Source: CTSoil-043 sp963821235 (GTDB lineage: Bacteria; Chloroflexota; Limnocylindria; Limnocylindrales; CSP1-4). From it: a stretch of 64,000 nt of DNA. The position numbers were made by a program, and so were the translations under genes. Position 1 is the stretch's first letter. Each line of letters opens with the position of its first letter. Under the pieces are notes generated by a model. That model worked only from the letters and a program-made list of their open reading frames with translations. It was not told where the DNA came from and did not search any database. Shown here piece by piece: positions 16,330-24,255 of this stretch. The stretch lies in NCBI GenBank assembly GCA_963821235.1, contig CAWGCS010000001.1:310001-374000 (forward strand). The letters are read 5' to 3'.

Positions 16330-18287
16330 GGCTGCTGCCCCGGGAATCCCCCGCCGGGAATGCCGCCGCCACCGTCGAAGCCCGGGATCCGCGTGGTCGT
16401 CGTCGACGTGCCGCTGCTCGTCCTGTCGCTGGTGGTGCCGGTGACGACGGCCGTCCCGGCCTCGATCCCCGAGGTGATCTCGGCCAGGGAGGAGGTGATG
16501 AGGCCGACCTGGACGGAGACCGCCTGCGGCTGGCCGGCGGCGTCCAGGACCCGGACCGTGTAGGAGCCATCCGTGGCCGTCTCCAGGGCGATCGCCGGGA
16601 CGGCCAGGACGCCGGCCGCCGACGCGGTCGTGATCGCGATCTCGGCGCTCATCCCGGGCTTGGTCGCCTCCGGGGCGTCGGCGAGGGTGACGGTGATCGC
16701 GTAGCTCACCACGCCGCTCCCCGACGAGGTCCCGGCCTGGTCGATGGAGGTGACGGTGCCGGTGATGTCCTTCTCGAGGGCCGTGATGGTGACCGTCGCC
16801 TCCTGGCCGGCCTTCAGGCTGGGCAGGTCAGACTCGGTGACCGTGGCGGCCACGCCGAGGTCGGCAGAGCGGACGACGATCGCCGTGCCGCTCGCCGTCG
16901 AGCCGGCCGTCACGTTCACCGCGACGACGAAGCCGTCGACGGGGCTGGCGACCGTTGCCCGCTCGATCACGAGCTTCGCATCGGCCACGGCCTGCTCGGC
17001 CTGCGCGACGGACACCTTGTCCGCGGCGATCGTGGCCTTGTCCGCCGGGCTGGTCTTGGTCGTGTAGGAGAGCTGCGCCGACTCGAGGCTCAGCTGGGCG
17101 GACGTGACCTGCTGGGATGCCTGGGAGCTCGACTGGCTGACCTGGAGGTTGAGGCTGGCCAGGCTCTGCTCCGCCTGCTTGACGGCCTGCTCGGCGGCGT
17201 CGACGGAGGTCTGCGACGGGGCGATCTTCGACTGGTACTGGCGCTGGGCCGAGCTCCAGGTGAGCTCCGCCTGGGCCAGCTGCTGCGCGAGCTGGTTCTC
17301 CTGCCCCGTCAGCTGCGCGCTGGTGGAGTCGTAGCTGGCCTGGGCCGAGCTCATCGCCTGCTCGGCCTGCGTCAGGGCGGGCACCGCCTGCGAGATGGCG
17401 GCCTGGGCAGCCGAGATGGCCGCCTGGTCGGCGGCGATCGCGGCCGGGTCCTGGGGGTCGGCAGCCTGGTCGGCGGCCAGCTTGGCCCGGGCGGTGTCGA
17501 GGGCCGCCTGGGCGGCCGAGGCAGCCGCCTGCGCCGACGTGAGGCTGGCCGAGGCCGTCGACACCGAGGACGACGCCTGGGAGAGCTTCAGGGCGTTCTG
17601 GGCCCGCGAGTCGGCGACCGACTGGACGGTGCCCTGGTAGGAGAGCTTGGCCGCGGCCAGCGATTCCTCCGCCGAGGCGATCACGTCTGCGGTCGGGCCC
17701 GCCTTGGCCGTCGCGAGCGCGGCCTTGGCGTCGGCCAGGGCCTGCTTCGCGTCCTTCACCTTCAGGTTGTTCTGAGCGGCCGACTGCGCGGACGAGGTGC
17801 GCGCGTTGGCGAGCTGCTGGCGGGCCTGCGTCACCTGCAGCAGCGCCGACGCCTTCTCGGTCGCGGAGAGGCCGCCCTTGTCGCTCGACAGGCGGGCCTG
17901 GGCCGCCAGGAGGTTCGCCTCGGCGACCGCGAGGTCCAGCTCCGCGCTGCTCGTGTCGGCGGTCGCCAGGACGTCGCCGGCCTTGACCGCTTGGCCGGCC
18001 GTGGCGGCGACCGTCTTCACCGTCCACGAGGCGCCTGTGGCCGCGCTCGCGGCGGAGGCGGAGCTGGAGGCGATCGACGGGGCGCTGCCGAAGGCGAGGT
18101 CGTAGGTGGCCCCGGCTTCGATCGTCCCCGTCGCGGCGATCTGCTCGACCACGTCGGTGACCGTGGCCTGGCTCGTGAGGTACTGGGTGGCCGCCGTCCC
18201 GCCGAAGCTGGGGCGGACCACGGCAAGCACCGCCGCTCCGATCCCGACCACGACAAGGAGCCCGGCGCCGAGCGTCTTCCAGCGCAT
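16326..18287 (-). CDS. MacA-like periplasmic adaptor with a greatly extended coiled coil
   Basis: A 653-residue HlyD/MacA-type membrane fusion protein. It has an N-terminal membrane anchor (about 5-25), a lipoyl half-motif, and an Ala/Ser/Gln-rich coiled coil of roughly 300 residues. The second lipoyl half (PVDGFVVAVNVTAGSTASG), beta-barrel and membrane-proximal domains follow, and the tail is Gly-rich. Typical MacA proteins are near 370-390 residues, so the excess lies in the coiled coil. Start ATG 18287 was chosen because GGAG lies 8 bases upstream; an ATG six codons earlier (18305) lacks a good site. It heads a four-gene operon with the two MacB-type genes and the DUF5666-like gene, opposite a MerR regulator. 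Confidence 0.9.
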   Translation of the reverse strand: MRWKTLGAGLLVVVGIGAAVLAVVRPSFGGTAATQYLTSQATVTDVVEQIAATGTIEAGATYDLAFGSAPSIASSSASAASAATGASWTVKTVAATAGQAVKAGDVLATADTSSAELDLAVAEANLLAAQARLSSDKGGLSATEKASALLQVTQARQQLANARTSSAQSAAQNNLKVKDAKQALADAKAALATAKAGPTADVIASAEESLAAAKLSYQGTVQSVADSRAQNALKLSQASSSVSTASASLTSAQAAASAAQAALDTARAKLAADQAADPQDPAAIAADQAAISAAQAAISQAVPALTQAEQAMSSAQASYDSTSAQLTGQENQLAQQLAQAELTWSSAQRQYQSKIAPSQTSVDAAEQAVKQAEQSLASLNLQVSQSSSQASQQVTSAQLSLESAQLSYTTKTSPADKATIAADKVSVAQAEQAVADAKLVIERATVASPVDGFVVAVNVTAGSTASGTAIVVRSADLGVAATVTESDLPSLKAGQEATVTITALEKDITGTVTSIDQAGTSSGSGVVSYAITVTLADAPEATKPGMSAEIAITTASAAGVLAVPAIALETATDGSYTVRVLDAAGQPQAVSVQVGLITSSLAEITSGIEAGTAVVTGTTSDRTSSGTSTTTTRIPGFDGGGGIPGGGFPGQQP

Positions 18288-18456
18288 CCGTGGAACTCCA
18301 TCCATTCGGTGTCCGCGCGGCGCGAGAACCGGGCAGCCGCGTTCGTGGGGCAGATCGTGGAGCCAGGGCCTGAAGGGACCCTGAAGCCGACCCGGTCCGC
18401 CCCGGCCCGTGCGGGACGCTGCCGAGCGCGGCGCCCGGCACGTCCGCGGCTCCCTC

Positions 18457-18487
18457 TTGACTCTCCCCCGGCTGGAGAGTCCACCAT
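18457..18487 (+). promoter_or_regulatory. MerR-type promoter/operator: TTGACT with perfect 7-7-7 inverted repeat
   Basis: TTGACT (18457-18462) is followed by a perfect inverted repeat, ACTCTCC (18460-18466) and GGAGAGT (18474-18480), with a 7-base centre. The candidate -10 CACCAT is at 18482-18487, giving a 19-base spacer as in MerR-controlled promoters. The operator lies between the promoter hexamers. The ATG is 6 bases downstream, so the transcript would be leaderless. It probably mediates autoregulation and may also control the divergent MacA operon. Confidence 0.8.
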
Positions 18488-18493
18488 CGCGCC

Positions 18494-19354
18494 ATGCAGG
18501 CCGACCCCGCGAGCCGCGCGACGCAGCCCGACCGTGAGCTCCTCTCGATCGGCGGGTTCGCCCGCCTGGCGGGCCTCTCGATCGGCGCCCTTCGCCACTA
18601 CGACGAGCTGGACCTCCTGCGACCCGCCCGCGTGGACCCCGTCACCGGGTATCGCTCCTACGCGCGCGACCAGCTCGCCCGGGCCCGCCTCATCGCCCGC
18701 CTCCGCGACCTCGAGGTGCCGCTCGACGAGGTCGGGGCAGTCGTGGAGGCCGACGACCGGGAGGAGCGCCGACGCCTGCTGAACGCGCACCGTTCCCGCG
18801 TCGAGGCGCGCGTCGTGCGCCTCCAGCGGGTGCTCCACGCGCTCCACCACCTGTCCGCCGAGGAGGGGACCCCGATGCCACTTCCGCCGCTCCCGCCCGA
18901 GATCGATCCCGCCACCCGCCGCGCCCTCGCCGCCGGCCTCTTCAACCACTGCTGGGAGCTCCTGGAGATCCCGGACCGGACGCCCGAGCAGGGCGCCGAG
19001 CTGATCCACGCCGCCCATGCCTCCCGCTACCACTGGGGCGAGATCGCGGACACGCCGGCCCGCCTCTGGCGCGGTGAGTGGATGTGCAGCCGGGTCTATG
19101 CCGTCCTGGGACGGGCGGAGCCGGCACTCTGGCACGCGCGCCGGGCGCTGGCGCTCGTGGAGGCGGGAGGCGACGCGGTGGAAGACTGGGATCGCCCGGC
19201 CGTGTTCGAGGCCATGGCCCGGGCGTCGTTCGTGGCCGGCGACATCGCCGAGGGCGCGGCCTGGAAGGCCCGGTCGGCGAAGCTGGCCGCCGCGGTGGAG
19301 GACGCGGACGACCGGGAGGTGATCGAGCGGGACCTGGCGAGCCTGCCGGAATAG
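18494..19354 (+). CDS. MerR family transcriptional regulator with helical (TPR-like) effector domain
   Basis: A 286-residue regulator. The winged-helix domain (about 17-85) has LLSIGGFARLAGLSIGALRH, YDELDLL and VDPVTGYRSY, classic MerR features. The dimerisation helix spans about 88-120. Residues 135-286 form a helical domain with repeats such as RVYAVLGRAEPALWHARRAL and RASFVAGDIAEGAAWKAR, reminiscent of TPR units, and end in DREVIERDLASLPE. The ligand is unknown. It presumably senses a compound exported by the divergent MacA/MacB system. Its own perfect operator overlaps the promoter. Confidence 0.9.
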   Translation: MQADPASRATQPDRELLSIGGFARLAGLSIGALRHYDELDLLRPARVDPVTGYRSYARDQLARARLIARLRDLEVPLDEVGAVVEADDREERRRLLNAHRSRVEARVVRLQRVLHALHHLSAEEGTPMPLPPLPPEIDPATRRALAAGLFNHCWELLEIPDRTPEQGAELIHAAHASRYHWGEIADTPARLWRGEWMCSRVYAVLGRAEPALWHARRALALVEAGGDAVEDWDRPAVFEAMARASFVAGDIAEGAAWKARSAKLAAAVEDADDREVIERDLASLPE

Positions 19355-19423
19355 GACGCCGGCAGGAGCGGCCTCCAACGCCTAGGATTCGCCGGCTAAC
19401 CCGAATCCGCGGAGGCCCCCTCC

Positions 19424-20374
19424 ATGACCGACCTCAAGCTGGGCATCCTGCTCTGGAGCCAGGCGGCCGACTGGCAGGAGATGCTCGACGCCGCGAAGCG
19501 CGTCGACCGGCTCGGCTACGACTCGCTGTGGACGTGGGACCACGTCTACGCCATCTTCGGCGACCCCTACCAGCCGATCTTCGAAGGCTACGCCAGCCTG
19601 GCGGCCTGGGCGATGGCGACCGAGCGGACCCGGCTGGGCCTGCTCGTCGGCGCCAACACCTTCAGGAACCCGGGCGTTGTGGCCAAGGCGATCGCCACGA
19701 TCGATCACATCTCGAACGGCCGCGCGATCGCCGGCCTTGGCGGCGCCTGGTTCGACCTGGAGCACCAGGCCCACGGGATCGACTTCGGGTCGGGCTTCGG
19801 GCAGCGGCTCGACTGGCTCGACGAGTCGGTCGCCGCGGTCCGCCGCCTCCTCGACGGAAAGGCGGTGACGTCCGAGCCCGGCGGCCACTACGCCTTCTCG
19901 CAGGCCGTCCATCACCCGGTGCCCGTCCAGCGCCACCTCCCGATCATGATCGGCGGCGGCGGCGAGAAGAAGACGCTGCGAACTGTCGCCAGGTACGCCG
20001 ACATCTGGAACGTCATGGGCACCGTGGAGGAGATGGCCCGCAAGGTCGACGTCCTGCGCGGGCATTGCGAGGCCGTAGGGCGCGACCCGGCCGAGATCGA
20101 GTTCACCCTCGGGATCAAGGCCACGATCCGCGACAGCGAGGCGGAGGCGGAGCGCACCTGGCGGGCGGCGATGGAGCACAACCGGACGCCGCTCTCCGAG
20201 GTGGCCGACGACAACACGTTCTGGAACGGCACGCCGCAGCAGCTGGCCGAGCGCCTCGCGCCCTACGTCGAGCTGGGCTTCGGGACGGTCCTGTCCGAGC
20301 AGCCGGCCCCCTACGACGTCGAGACGCTGGAGCGCCTGGTCGGCGAGGTGAAGCCGCTCGTCGACGCCGGGTAG
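19424..20374 (+). CDS. LLM-class F420-dependent oxidoreductase
   Basis: A 316-residue luciferase-like TIM-barrel enzyme. KLGILLWSQAADW begins strand 1, GLLVGANTFRNPGVVAKAIAT forms the typical strand 4/helix segment with a non-prolyl bulge, and GRAIAGLGGAWF is the conserved GLGAGW-like motif. MIGGGGEKKTLRTVARYADIW matches the phosphate-binding region. F420 is the likely cofactor from family membership; the substrate is unknown. AGGCCCCC-type purine-poor sequence precedes ATG 19424, with GGAGG about 9 bases upstream. It stands alone between the regulator and the osmoprotectant operon. Confidence 0.87.
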   Translation: MTDLKLGILLWSQAADWQEMLDAAKRVDRLGYDSLWTWDHVYAIFGDPYQPIFEGYASLAAWAMATERTRLGLLVGANTFRNPGVVAKAIATIDHISNGRAIAGLGGAWFDLEHQAHGIDFGSGFGQRLDWLDESVAAVRRLLDGKAVTSEPGGHYAFSQAVHHPVPVQRHLPIMIGGGGEKKTLRTVARYADIWNVMGTVEEMARKVDVLRGHCEAVGRDPAEIEFTLGIKATIRDSEAEAERTWRAAMEHNRTPLSEVADDNTFWNGTPQQLAERLAPYVELGFGTVLSEQPAPYDVETLERLVGEVKPLVDAG

Positions 20375-20435
20375 GTCGCCTGCCGCCGCCGTTCGGGTAC
20401 GGTGTCGCCAGCCACCGCATCGGGAGCGCGAGGGA

Positions 20436-21680
20436 ATGCCGGACGGAGCCACGGGTCGTGCCGCGACGGTCGAGTTCGAGCACGTCACCAAGCACTACGA
20501 CCGCCGCGAGCTGAAGCGCGGGACGCCGGGTGCGGTGAACGACCTCTCGTTCGCCGTGCCGGCCGGCCGGATCTGCGTGCTGGTCGGCCCGTCCGGGTGC
20601 GGCAAGACGACCTCGCTCAAGATGGTCAACCGGCTCATCGAGCCGTCGTCGGGGCGCATCCTCCTCGACGGCGCGGACGCCGCGACCCGCGACCTCACCG
20701 AGCTGCGCCGCGGGATCGGCTACGTGATCCAGCAGGTCGGGCTCTTCCCCCACGAGACGATCGCCGAGAACGTGGCGACCGTGCCGCGCCTCCTCGGCTG
20801 GCCCGCCGCACGGCGGCGCGAGCGGGCCGAGGAGCTGCTGCACCTCGTCGGCCTCGACCCGGCCACCTACGCCACCCGCTTCCCGGTCCAGCTCTCGGGC
20901 GGTGAGCGGCAGCGGGTCGGGGTGGCCCGGGCGCTCGCCGCCGACCCGCCGATCATGCTCATGGACGAGCCCTTCGGGGCCGTCGACCCCATCGTCCGGG
21001 AGCGGCTGCAGGACGAGCTCCTGCGCCTCCAGGAGACGCTGGCCAAGACGATCCTCTTCGTCACCCACGACATCGACGAGGCGATCAAGATGGGCGACCT
21101 CGTCGCGGTCCTCCAGGTCGGGGGCGTCCTGGCCCAGTTCGGGCCGCCGGCGGACATCCTGGCCAACCCCGCCTCGCCGTTCGTCGCCCGCTTCGTGGGC
21201 GCCGACCGCGGCCTCAAGCGCCTCAGCTTGAGCCGGGTCACCGATCTCGAGCTCCTGCCCCCGGTGACCGCCCGGGTCGGCGACGTCGGGTCGGAGGGGC
21301 AGCGGCGGGACCTCGCCGGCTCGTTCCCCTGGCTCCTCCTCCTCGACGAGGGCGGTCGCCCGGCTGCCTGGATCGCCCGCGCCGACATCGCCGTCGGCCG
21401 GCCGCTGGCGGACGCGCCATCGGCCCCGGCGCTGCCGCTCCTCAACCGGCGGGCCACGCTCAAGGACGCCCTCTCGATCCTGCTCGACGCCGACGTCCAC
21501 GCCGGGATCGTGGTCGACCGCCATCGGAGCGTGCTCGGGCTCGTCACGGTGGCGGGGATCGCCGCCGTCCTGCGCGAGGGCTCCCGCCCGGACGGGGGCG
21601 AGCCGGACGTCGATGCGGCCGTGGGCCTCGACGAGCTCGGCGCCGACGCCGAGCCGGACGAGGCGGGCACGCTCGCATGA
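20436..21680 (+). CDS. Osmoprotectant (glycine betaine/choline-type) ABC transporter ATP-binding protein
   Basis: A 414-residue OpuCA/ProV-type ATPase. Walker A is GPSGCGKTT (51-59), the signature LSGGERQRVGVARAL and Walker B LMDEPFGAVDP. Residues 245-390 hold two CBS-like units (for example VHAGIVVDRHRSVLGLVTVAG), which in this family sense ionic strength or cyclic di-AMP. It energises uptake of compatible solutes with the permeases encoded downstream. The next start overlaps its stop by 4 bases (ATGA at 21677-21680). The second CBS unit is the better preserved. Confidence 0.93.
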   Translation: MPDGATGRAATVEFEHVTKHYDRRELKRGTPGAVNDLSFAVPAGRICVLVGPSGCGKTTSLKMVNRLIEPSSGRILLDGADAATRDLTELRRGIGYVIQQVGLFPHETIAENVATVPRLLGWPAARRRERAEELLHLVGLDPATYATRFPVQLSGGERQRVGVARALAADPPIMLMDEPFGAVDPIVRERLQDELLRLQETLAKTILFVTHDIDEAIKMGDLVAVLQVGGVLAQFGPPADILANPASPFVARFVGADRGLKRLSLSRVTDLELLPPVTARVGDVGSEGQRRDLAGSFPWLLLLDEGGRPAAWIARADIAVGRPLADAPSAPALPLLNRRATLKDALSILLDADVHAGIVVDRHRSVLGLVTVAGIAAVLREGSRPDGGEPDVDAAVGLDELGADAEPDEAGTLA

Positions 21681-22321
21681 CGATCCGCTGGGACTGGATC
21701 GTCGACAACGTCGACGAGATCGCAGGCGCCACGCTCGAGCACCTCGAGCTGACGCTCATCGCCGTGGTCGTCGGCTTCGTCCTGAGCCTGGGGCTCGGCC
21801 TCGCCGCCTATCGCTGGCGCCGCCTCTACGGCCCGCTCGCGGGGATCGCGGGCCTCCTTTACACGATCCCGAGCCTGGCCCTCTTCGCCGTTCTCGTCCC
21901 CTTCACCGGCCTCTCGGTGCTGTCGGCCGAGATCGGCCTCGTCAGCTACACGCTGCTCATCCTCATCCGGGGGATCGTCTCCGGGCTCGACGGTGTCCCC
22001 CGTGACGCGGTCGAGGCGGCCACCGGGATGGGCTACACGGGGCGCCAGCGGCTGGCCCGGGTGGAGCTGCCCCTCGCCGTCCCGGTCATCGTCACCTCGG
22101 TCCGGCTGGCCACGGTCACCACGATCGGCCTCGTCATGGTGACCGCCCTCATCGGGGAGGGGGGCCTGGGCCAGCTGATGCTGCGCGGCTTCAACCGGAG
22201 CTTCCCGACCATGATCTACGTCGGCGTCGTGGCCTCGGTGGCGCTGGCCGTCGCGCTCGACCTGCTGCTCGTGGGGCTCCAGCGGCTCCTGACGCCGTGG
22301 GCCCGCGCCCGGGTCTCCTGA
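21677..22321 (+). CDS. Osmoprotectant ABC transporter permease 1
   Basis: A 214-residue OpuCB-type permease with about five or six membrane helices. It shows the binding-protein-dependent transport motif, here DAVEAATGMGYTGRQRLARV (EAA loop with the conserved Gly), which contacts the ATPase. The C-terminus has SFPTMIYVGVVASVALAVAL. It pairs with the next gene as a heterodimeric channel. The start overlaps the ATPase stop. Confidence 0.92.
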   Translation: MTIRWDWIVDNVDEIAGATLEHLELTLIAVVVGFVLSLGLGLAAYRWRRLYGPLAGIAGLLYTIPSLALFAVLVPFTGLSVLSAEIGLVSYTLLILIRGIVSGLDGVPRDAVEAATGMGYTGRQRLARVELPLAVPVIVTSVRLATVTTIGLVMVTALIGEGGLGQLMLRGFNRSFPTMIYVGVVASVALAVALDLLLVGLQRLLTPWARARVS

Positions 22322-22325
22322 TCGC

Positions 22326-23045
22326 ATGGAGATCCTCGGCAACGCCATCACCTGGCTGCTGGACCCGGCCCACTGGAGCGGCTCCGACGGGATCCCGATC
22401 CGCCTGGCCGAGCACGTCGGGCTGTCGGTCGCATCCCTCCTCGTCGCCGCCCTCATCGCGGTGCCGATCGGGCTCTACACCGGCCACACGGGCCGTTGGG
22501 GGACGGCCGTGACGAACGTGGCCAGCATCGGCCGGGCCGTCCCCTCCTACGCCCTCCTCCTCGTCTTCTTCACCCTCGTCCACGCCTTCGGGGCCCCGAC
22601 GACCATCCCGACCCTCGTCCTCCTGGCCATCCCGCCGCTCCTCGCCGGCGTCCACGTGGCGATCCGTGAGGTGGATCGCGACATCGTGGAGGCTGGTCGA
22701 GGGATGGGGATGCGCGAGCTCCAGGTGCTGCGGCGGGTCGAGGTGCCGGTGGGGCTGCCGCTCATCCTCGTCGGCGCCCGCACGGCGGCGGTCCAGGTCG
22801 TGGCGACGGCCACCCTGGGGGCCCTCGTCGCCGGCGGGGGCCTCGGCCGCTACATCGTCGACGGGTTCGCACTGCGCGGCGAGGAGGGGACCGCCCGCCT
22901 GGTGGCGGGGGCGATCCTCGTGGCCCTGCTGGCGATCGCGACGGAGCGTCTCTTCACGCTCGTCGAGCGGCGGGTCGTCGCCCCGGGCGTCCGCCGGGCA
23001 GCCCTGCCGATGGACACTGCCCCCCGGGCGGGGATCGGCATCTAG
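22326..23045 (+). CDS. Osmoprotectant ABC transporter permease 2
   Basis: A 239-residue OpuCD-type permease, 4 bases after permease 1. Helices include SVASLLVAALIAVPIGLYTG and YALLLVFFTLVHAFG. The EAA loop is DIVEAGRGMGMRELQVLRRV. Both permeases are free-standing rather than fused to the binding domain, so the transporter has the four-gene OpuC layout. A short acidic-to-basic tail follows the last helix. Confidence 0.92.
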   Translation: MEILGNAITWLLDPAHWSGSDGIPIRLAEHVGLSVASLLVAALIAVPIGLYTGHTGRWGTAVTNVASIGRAVPSYALLLVFFTLVHAFGAPTTIPTLVLLAIPPLLAGVHVAIREVDRDIVEAGRGMGMRELQVLRRVEVPVGLPLILVGARTAAVQVVATATLGALVAGGGLGRYIVDGFALRGEEGTARLVAGAILVALLAIATERLFTLVERRVVAPGVRRAALPMDTAPRAGIGI

Positions 23046-23152
23046 GACCGACGGCTGCTCCACCCGCGCCGAGCGGCCGAATCCGCCGCCGCTGGTAGAG
23101 TTGCCGCTCCGCGGCCATTGGGGGACTCGCGGGACCACAGGAAGGAGAACCC

Positions 23153-24154
23153 ATGCGGAACCTCCGCACGGCTGCTCTCGGGGCGACGCTGCTCGCGCTG
23201 GTCGTCGGCGCCTGCACGTCGGGTGGGAGCAGCCCGACGCCGGCGGCTTCGGCCCCGGCCACGCCGGCGCCGTCCCAGAGCGCCGCCAGCAGCCCGACCG
23301 GGGCGACCCTCGCCAGCACGCTCGTGCTCGGCGGCCCGCCCGAGTGCCCGCAGCGTCCGTTCTGCGCGATCGGGCTGGAGAAGACCTACGGCCTCACCTT
23401 CAAGGAGTTCAAGCCGCTCGACGCGGGCGGGCCGATCACCGTCACGGCCGTCCAGAACGGCAACGTCGACGTCGGCCTGCTGTTCACCTCCGATCCCGCC
23501 ATCGCCGCCAACGGCTTCGTCCTCCTGCAGGACGACAAGCAGCTCCAGCTGGCCGACAACCTCGTGCCGGTCGTCCGCCAGTCCGTCCTCGACGCAACCC
23601 CGGCCATTGCCGACATCCTCGACCCGTGGATGGCGGCCCTCGACCAGGCGTCGCTCACCGACCTCAACAAGCAGGTCTCGGTCGACCAGAAGGATCCCAA
23701 GGACGTCGTGAAGGCCTGGCTCGACGCCAAGGGCCTCACCACCGGCACCGCCGGGACCGGCAAGACCGTCAAGGTCGGCTCGACCAACTTCTACGAGCAG
23801 GAGATCCTCGGCGAGCTGTTCGCCCAGGTCCTCGAGGCCAACGGCTTCACCGTGGAGCGCAAGTTCCAGCTCGGCAACCGCGAGATCGTCTTCCCGGCCC
23901 TCGAGTCGGGCGAGATCGACATCCTCGCCGAGTACGCCGCCACGGCCCTCGAGTACGTGAACGGCGGCGCTGGCGAGGCCACGACCGACCCGGCGGCGAC
24001 CGTGGCCAAGCTCAAGGAGCGGCTCGCGGCGAAGGGCCTCACCGCCCTCGACCCGGCGCCCGCCACCGACCAGAACGGCTTCGTCGTCACGAAGGCGACC
24101 GCCGACAAGTACGGGCTCACCACGCTCAGCGACCTCACCAAGCCGGCGCCCTGA
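23153..24154 (+). CDS. Osmoprotectant-binding lipoprotein with apparently permuted OpuAC domain
   Basis: A 333-residue lipoprotein with lipobox LVVGAC (C21) and a Pro/Ser/Ala linker to about residue 50. The family is OpuAC (glycine betaine/choline/carnitine binding), but the order of the halves is reversed. Residues 55-196 (TLVLGGPPECPQRP, FKPLDAGGPITVTAV, SDPAIAANGFVLLQDDKQ, LNKQVSVDQKDPKDV) match the part that normally comes last. Residues 203-333 (KTVKVGSTNFYEQEILGEL, ALESGEIDILAEYAATAL, GLTTLSDLTKPAP) match the part that normally comes first. The join falls exactly where SDL-K-AP normally leads into LVLGGPPE. AGGAGAA before ATG 23153 is a good ribosome site. It is the last gene of the operon. 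Confidence 0.88.
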   Translation: MRNLRTAALGATLLALVVGACTSGGSSPTPAASAPATPAPSQSAASSPTGATLASTLVLGGPPECPQRPFCAIGLEKTYGLTFKEFKPLDAGGPITVTAVQNGNVDVGLLFTSDPAIAANGFVLLQDDKQLQLADNLVPVVRQSVLDATPAIADILDPWMAALDQASLTDLNKQVSVDQKDPKDVVKAWLDAKGLTTGTAGTGKTVKVGSTNFYEQEILGELFAQVLEANGFTVERKFQLGNREIVFPALESGEIDILAEYAATALEYVNGGAGEATTDPAATVAKLKERLAAKGLTALDPAPATDQNGFVVTKATADKYGLTTLSDLTKPAP

Positions 24155-24221
24155 CCGGCGCCCGAGCCATCGACGCCTCGCCGCGCCGACGGGGCGCGCG
24201 GCAGGCCGTCAGCCGCCCTTC

Positions 24222-24255
24222 GATGCCGGCGGACGGATCCCCGTCCGCCGGCATC
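24222..24255. terminator. Perfect 15-bp hairpin between convergent genes
   Basis: GATGCCGGCGGACGG (24222-24236) pairs with its exact complement at 24241-24255 around a 4-base ATCC loop. It lies after the osmoprotectant operon and reaches into the stop codon of the opposite-strand flippase gene (24254-24256), so it can serve both strands. No T-tract is present, as often in high-GC genomes. Confidence 0.65.
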
